NCBI GenBank assembly: GCA_944324365.1
Contig: CALUWA010000002.1
Coordinates: 1-64,000, forward strand
Origin: Candidatus Gastranaerophilales bacterium
GTDB taxonomy: Bacteria > Cyanobacteriota > Vampirovibrionia > Gastranaerophilales > Gastranaerophilaceae
Length of the DNA: 64,000 nucleotides
Direction of reading: 5' to 3'
The first letter of the stretch is position 1. Each line of letters starts with the position of its first letter. The translations under genes and the position numbers were made by a program. Positions 61,371 to 64,000 of the stretch are shown here, one piece after another. The notes below the pieces were generated by a model that had not been told where the DNA came from, did no database searches, and was given only the letters and a program-made list of their open reading frames with translations.

Positions 61371-63203
61371 ATGAAAAAAGCGGGTTATGTTGTATTAATA
61401 TTAGTTTTTGTAGCATTATTCTGTGTCAGTTGTCTGCATATAGATAAAACTGCAAAAAGTGAATTTAAGCCGCAAGTATCTGATACACAAAGTTTTCCTG
61501 TACATCCCGAACAGAAAAATGTTACTATTAACGGGGTTGATTATCTGCAATCAGAGGCCCCTATCGGAAAATTTGGCGGAACTCTTGTTGCCTCTACTAT
61601 TGGTGAGGGGCCGAAAACCTTTAACCCGTTTAATTCAAAAGACAATATTTCAAGCCAGCTTTCGGAGATAATGTATGACGGGTTATTGAGTACAAACCCT
61701 ACAACCGGGGAGCCTGTTGCAAAGCTTGCCAAAAGTTTTTCGGTTAACGGACGTGAATATTTAATAAATTTGCGCCATGGGATAAAATGGTCTGACGGAA
61801 AACCGATAACTGCGGATGATGTTGTTTTTACCTGGCAGAATATAATTTTTGACGGGTATGGAAACACTTCTACGCGTGATTCAATAGTAGTTGACGGCAA
61901 ACTTCCCACTGTAGAAAAGATTGATGATTATACGGTGAAATTTGTAACACCTGAGCCTTTTGCTCCGTTTATCCGTATGCTTTCAACTCCGATTGCGCCT
62001 AAGCATGTATTTGAACCGGCGGTTAAAAAGGGCAAAGCATATTTTGAAACGTTTTTATCAACAAATACTCCGCCGAGTCAATTTGTAACATCGGGTGCAT
62101 TCAGGCTGAAAGAATATGTTCCGGCGCAGCGTGCTGTTTTTGAACGTAATCCTGATTATTACATTATAAATAAGGCTGATCAAAAATTACCTTATCTCGA
62201 CAAACTTGTGTACCTTATTGTGGGTGATGTAAATAACGAAGTTTTAAAATTTGAGGGCGGCGAGCTTGATGTTATCGGGTTACAGGGCGCAAATGTTGCA
62301 AGATTTAAAGAGCTTGAAAAACATTCCGATTTCAAAGTGTACAACCTCGGGCCAAATACGGGAACGATGTTTGTTTCAATGAATTTAAATACCAGAAAAG
62401 ATGATAAGGGAAAATTTTATGTTTCTCCGATGAAGCAAAAATGGTTCCAGGATAAGAATTTCCGCCGGGCTGTTGATTATGCGATAGACAGAAAAAATAT
62501 GGTGTTTAATATTGCAAACGGTCTTGGGGCTCCGCTTTTTACGGCAGAGAGTTTAAATTCCATATTCTTAAACAAAAATCTGCCGTCTTATGATCGTGAT
62601 GTTAATAAAGCGAAAGAATTATTGAAAAAATCAGGTTTTTACACTGATAAAAAAGGAAAACTCTATGACGAATACGGTAACAGGGTTGAATTTGATCTTT
62701 ACACAAATGCCGGAAATACCGAACGCGAAGCCATAGGAGTAATGGTTAAACAGGATTTGGAAGATTTGGGGATGAAGGTTAACTTCAAACCTATAGAATT
62801 TAATACTCTTGTAAACAAACTTGTAAACACTTACGATTGGGATATGGTAATTATGGGGCTTACGGGTTCTCCGCTTGAGCCGAACGGCGGTAAAAATGTA
62901 TGGATGTCTGACGGGACATTGCATATGTTCAACCAAAGGCCTGCCGGATATAATAAGGATGACAGGTTTGAATGGGAAAAACGTATTGATGAAATGTATA
63001 TAAAAGGGGCGCTTGCAACTGATTTTGACTCAAGAAAAAAATATTACGATGAATATCAAGCAATAGCTTATGAGGAAAAGCCATTTATTTATATTTATTC
63101 ACCGCTGATTATATCAGCAATCAGAACGAAGTTCAAAAATCTTTATCCGTCAATGCTTGGCGGTCTGACGCATAATATTGAAGAAATCTATATTGACAAA
63201 TAA
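61371..63203 (+). CDS. Oligopeptide/dipeptide ABC transporter substrate-binding lipoprotein
   Basis: 610 residues. Lipobox VSC (Cys about residue 21), SBP_bac_5 pattern: GPKTFNPFNSKDNISSQLSE, LRHGIKWSDGKPITADDVVFTW, and FRRAVDYAIDRKNM. Captures peptides outside the membrane for the permease encoded next. No clear ribosome site; a TAAAAT box ends 6 nt before the ATG, so the mRNA may be leaderless. The permease gene follows after 15 bp. Confidence 0.92.
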   Translation: MKKAGYVVLILVFVALFCVSCLHIDKTAKSEFKPQVSDTQSFPVHPEQKNVTINGVDYLQSEAPIGKFGGTLVASTIGEGPKTFNPFNSKDNISSQLSEIMYDGLLSTNPTTGEPVAKLAKSFSVNGREYLINLRHGIKWSDGKPITADDVVFTWQNIIFDGYGNTSTRDSIVVDGKLPTVEKIDDYTVKFVTPEPFAPFIRMLSTPIAPKHVFEPAVKKGKAYFETFLSTNTPPSQFVTSGAFRLKEYVPAQRAVFERNPDYYIINKADQKLPYLDKLVYLIVGDVNNEVLKFEGGELDVIGLQGANVARFKELEKHSDFKVYNLGPNTGTMFVSMNLNTRKDDKGKFYVSPMKQKWFQDKNFRRAVDYAIDRKNMVFNIANGLGAPLFTAESLNSIFLNKNLPSYDRDVNKAKELLKKSGFYTDKKGKLYDEYGNRVEFDLYTNAGNTEREAIGVMVKQDLEDLGMKVNFKPIEFNTLVNKLVNTYDWDMVIMGLTGSPLEPNGGKNVWMSDGTLHMFNQRPAGYNKDDRFEWEKRIDEMYIKGALATDFDSRKKYYDEYQAIAYEEKPFIYIYSPLIISAIRTKFKNLYPSMLGGLTHNIEEIYIDK

Positions 63204-63218
63204 CGTACGGGTACATAA

Positions 63219-64000
63219 ATGCAGATACTTAAATACATATTGAAAAGAATATTACAAGCAATACCGCTACTAATAATAGTATCGTTAATAAGCTTTTTCA
63301 TAATAAGATTAAGCCCTGTCGACCCGCTTGCCGAATTAAGGCTGAATCCTTCCGTATCTCAGGAAACCCTCGAAAAAGAAACAAAGCGTCTTGGTTTGGA
63401 TAAACCGATAATCGTTCAATACGGAAAGTGGGCAAAATCTTTTCTGAAAGGCGATTTAGGAATTACCTCTAACGGTGAGCAAGTCAGTACAAAGTTAAAA
63501 GAAAGAATTCCGAATACACTTTTGCTTACAACTATTGTAATCTTTTTAACCTGGCTTGTCGGTATCCCTTTAGGTATCGCTGCGGCTTTAAACTGGAAAT
63601 CTCCGTTTGACAGAATTTTAACTGTATTAACAAGTATCGGCATGGCGATACCTTCGTTTTTCTTTGCTGTACTTTTGTTGATTTTTGCGGTAAAAACGGG
63701 CTGGTTTCCGGTCGGCGGACTGACAAGTTCGGATTTTTTGGAAAAAAGTTTGGCCGGTCAGATTGCCGATATAACCCATCATTTGGTTTTACCTGTTACA
63801 GTGCTGTTTACATTATCCCTTGCCGGATTGCAAAGGCAGATGAGAGCAAATTTGCTCGATGTTTTGGACAGCGATTATGTGAAATTTGCGCGGGCTAAAG
63901 GGTTGAGCGAATTTGACGTAATTTTTAAACACGCATTAAGAAACGCAATAAACCCTATGATAACGCTTCTGGGTTTTGAATTTGCCGGATTATTGAGCGG
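63219..64000 (+). CDS. ABC transporter permease, DppB/OppB type (cut by window end)
   Basis: 260 codons seen, no stop. Starts MQILKYILKRILQAIPLLII, the usual first helix. Further features are DPLAELR, RLGLDKPIIVQYGKW, GDLGIT, several transmembrane helices, and the ATPase-contact loop DYVKFARAKGLSEFDVIFKHALRNAINP (given here only as position about residue 222-249). The gene continues beyond the window; partner DppC and ATPases are likely downstream. Confidence 0.93.
   Translation, partial: MQILKYILKRILQAIPLLIIVSLISFFIIRLSPVDPLAELRLNPSVSQETLEKETKRLGLDKPIIVQYGKWAKSFLKGDLGITSNGEQVSTKLKERIPNTLLLTTIVIFLTWLVGIPLGIAAALNWKSPFDRILTVLTSIGMAIPSFFFAVLLLIFAVKTGWFPVGGLTSSDFLEKSLAGQIADITHHLVLPVTVLFTLSLAGLQRQMRANLLDVLDSDYVKFARAKGLSEFDVIFKHALRNAINPMITLLGFEFAGLLS

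Overview
The window looks like a chromosomal piece of an AT-rich, anaerobic, Gram-negative-type bacterium. It most resembles a gut non-photosynthetic cyanobacterial relative (Gastranaerophilales / Vampirovibrionia, 'Melainabacteria'). This is inferred, not proven: no rRNA is present. The basis is prepilins with a FTLAEVLITLGIIGV-type N-terminus, class III ribonucleotide reductase, the GGGtGRT gene pair, an outer-membrane-type filamentous adhesin, MCE protein, flagellar remnants, and several small proteins of the kind seen in that lineage.

Layout. 0-5 kb: a large secreted adhesin (522-4064) carrying a C-terminal PilZ-like domain, bracketed by direct copies of an interspersed repeat. 5-9.3 kb: ROK sugar kinase and a three-gene flagellar cluster (fliJ, fliK-like, hook/rod protein). 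9.5-13.4 kb: solute-binding lipoprotein, aroC, a HEPN/MNT pair, trmFO. 13.4-17.2 kb: accessory stretch with a small HTH gene, DUF2971 protein, S24-type repressor lacking the catalytic Ser, orphan LuxR-type protein and repeat debris. 17.2-21.1 kb: the GGGtGRT/Fe-S scaffold pair and rimO. 22-23.1 kb: prepilin divergent from an XRE regulator. 23.2-25.9 kb: cobalamin riboswitch followed by nrdDG. 26-33 kb: housekeeping genes (acyltransferase, HIT, speE, rseP, punA, rpoZ-like, MCE, upp). 33.2-36.3 kb: a 1000-residue repeat protein. 36.3-37.7 kb: tRNA-Ser and orphan terminators. 37.7-42.9 kb: alpha/beta hydrolase, flavoprotein, Snf2 helicase. 42.9-43.7 kb: repeat element with long inverted ends. 43.7-49.9 kb: DUF362, unknown membrane proteins, rpsF-ssb-rpsR, dapF, ogt. 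50-53.4 kb: alaS and a second prepilin. 53.5-58 kb: small HTH, comF, radical SAM, pilO and a PilM-PilN fusion. 58.1-64 kb: nadA, rlmB-like, rpoD-like sigma factor and an oligopeptide ABC transporter running off the window.

Themes. Type IV pilus biology recurs: two prepilin genes, each divergent from a small DNA-binding-protein gene across an AT-rich palindrome, plus fused PilMN and PilO. A second theme is a modular repeat family with 18-nt palindromic terminal motifs (one copy with 47-nt inverted ends), bordered by octamer arrays. Most remaining genes are ordinary metabolism and translation. Starts were moved from the longest frame where a ribosome binding site supports it. All homology calls are from reading the protein sequences; no database was searched.
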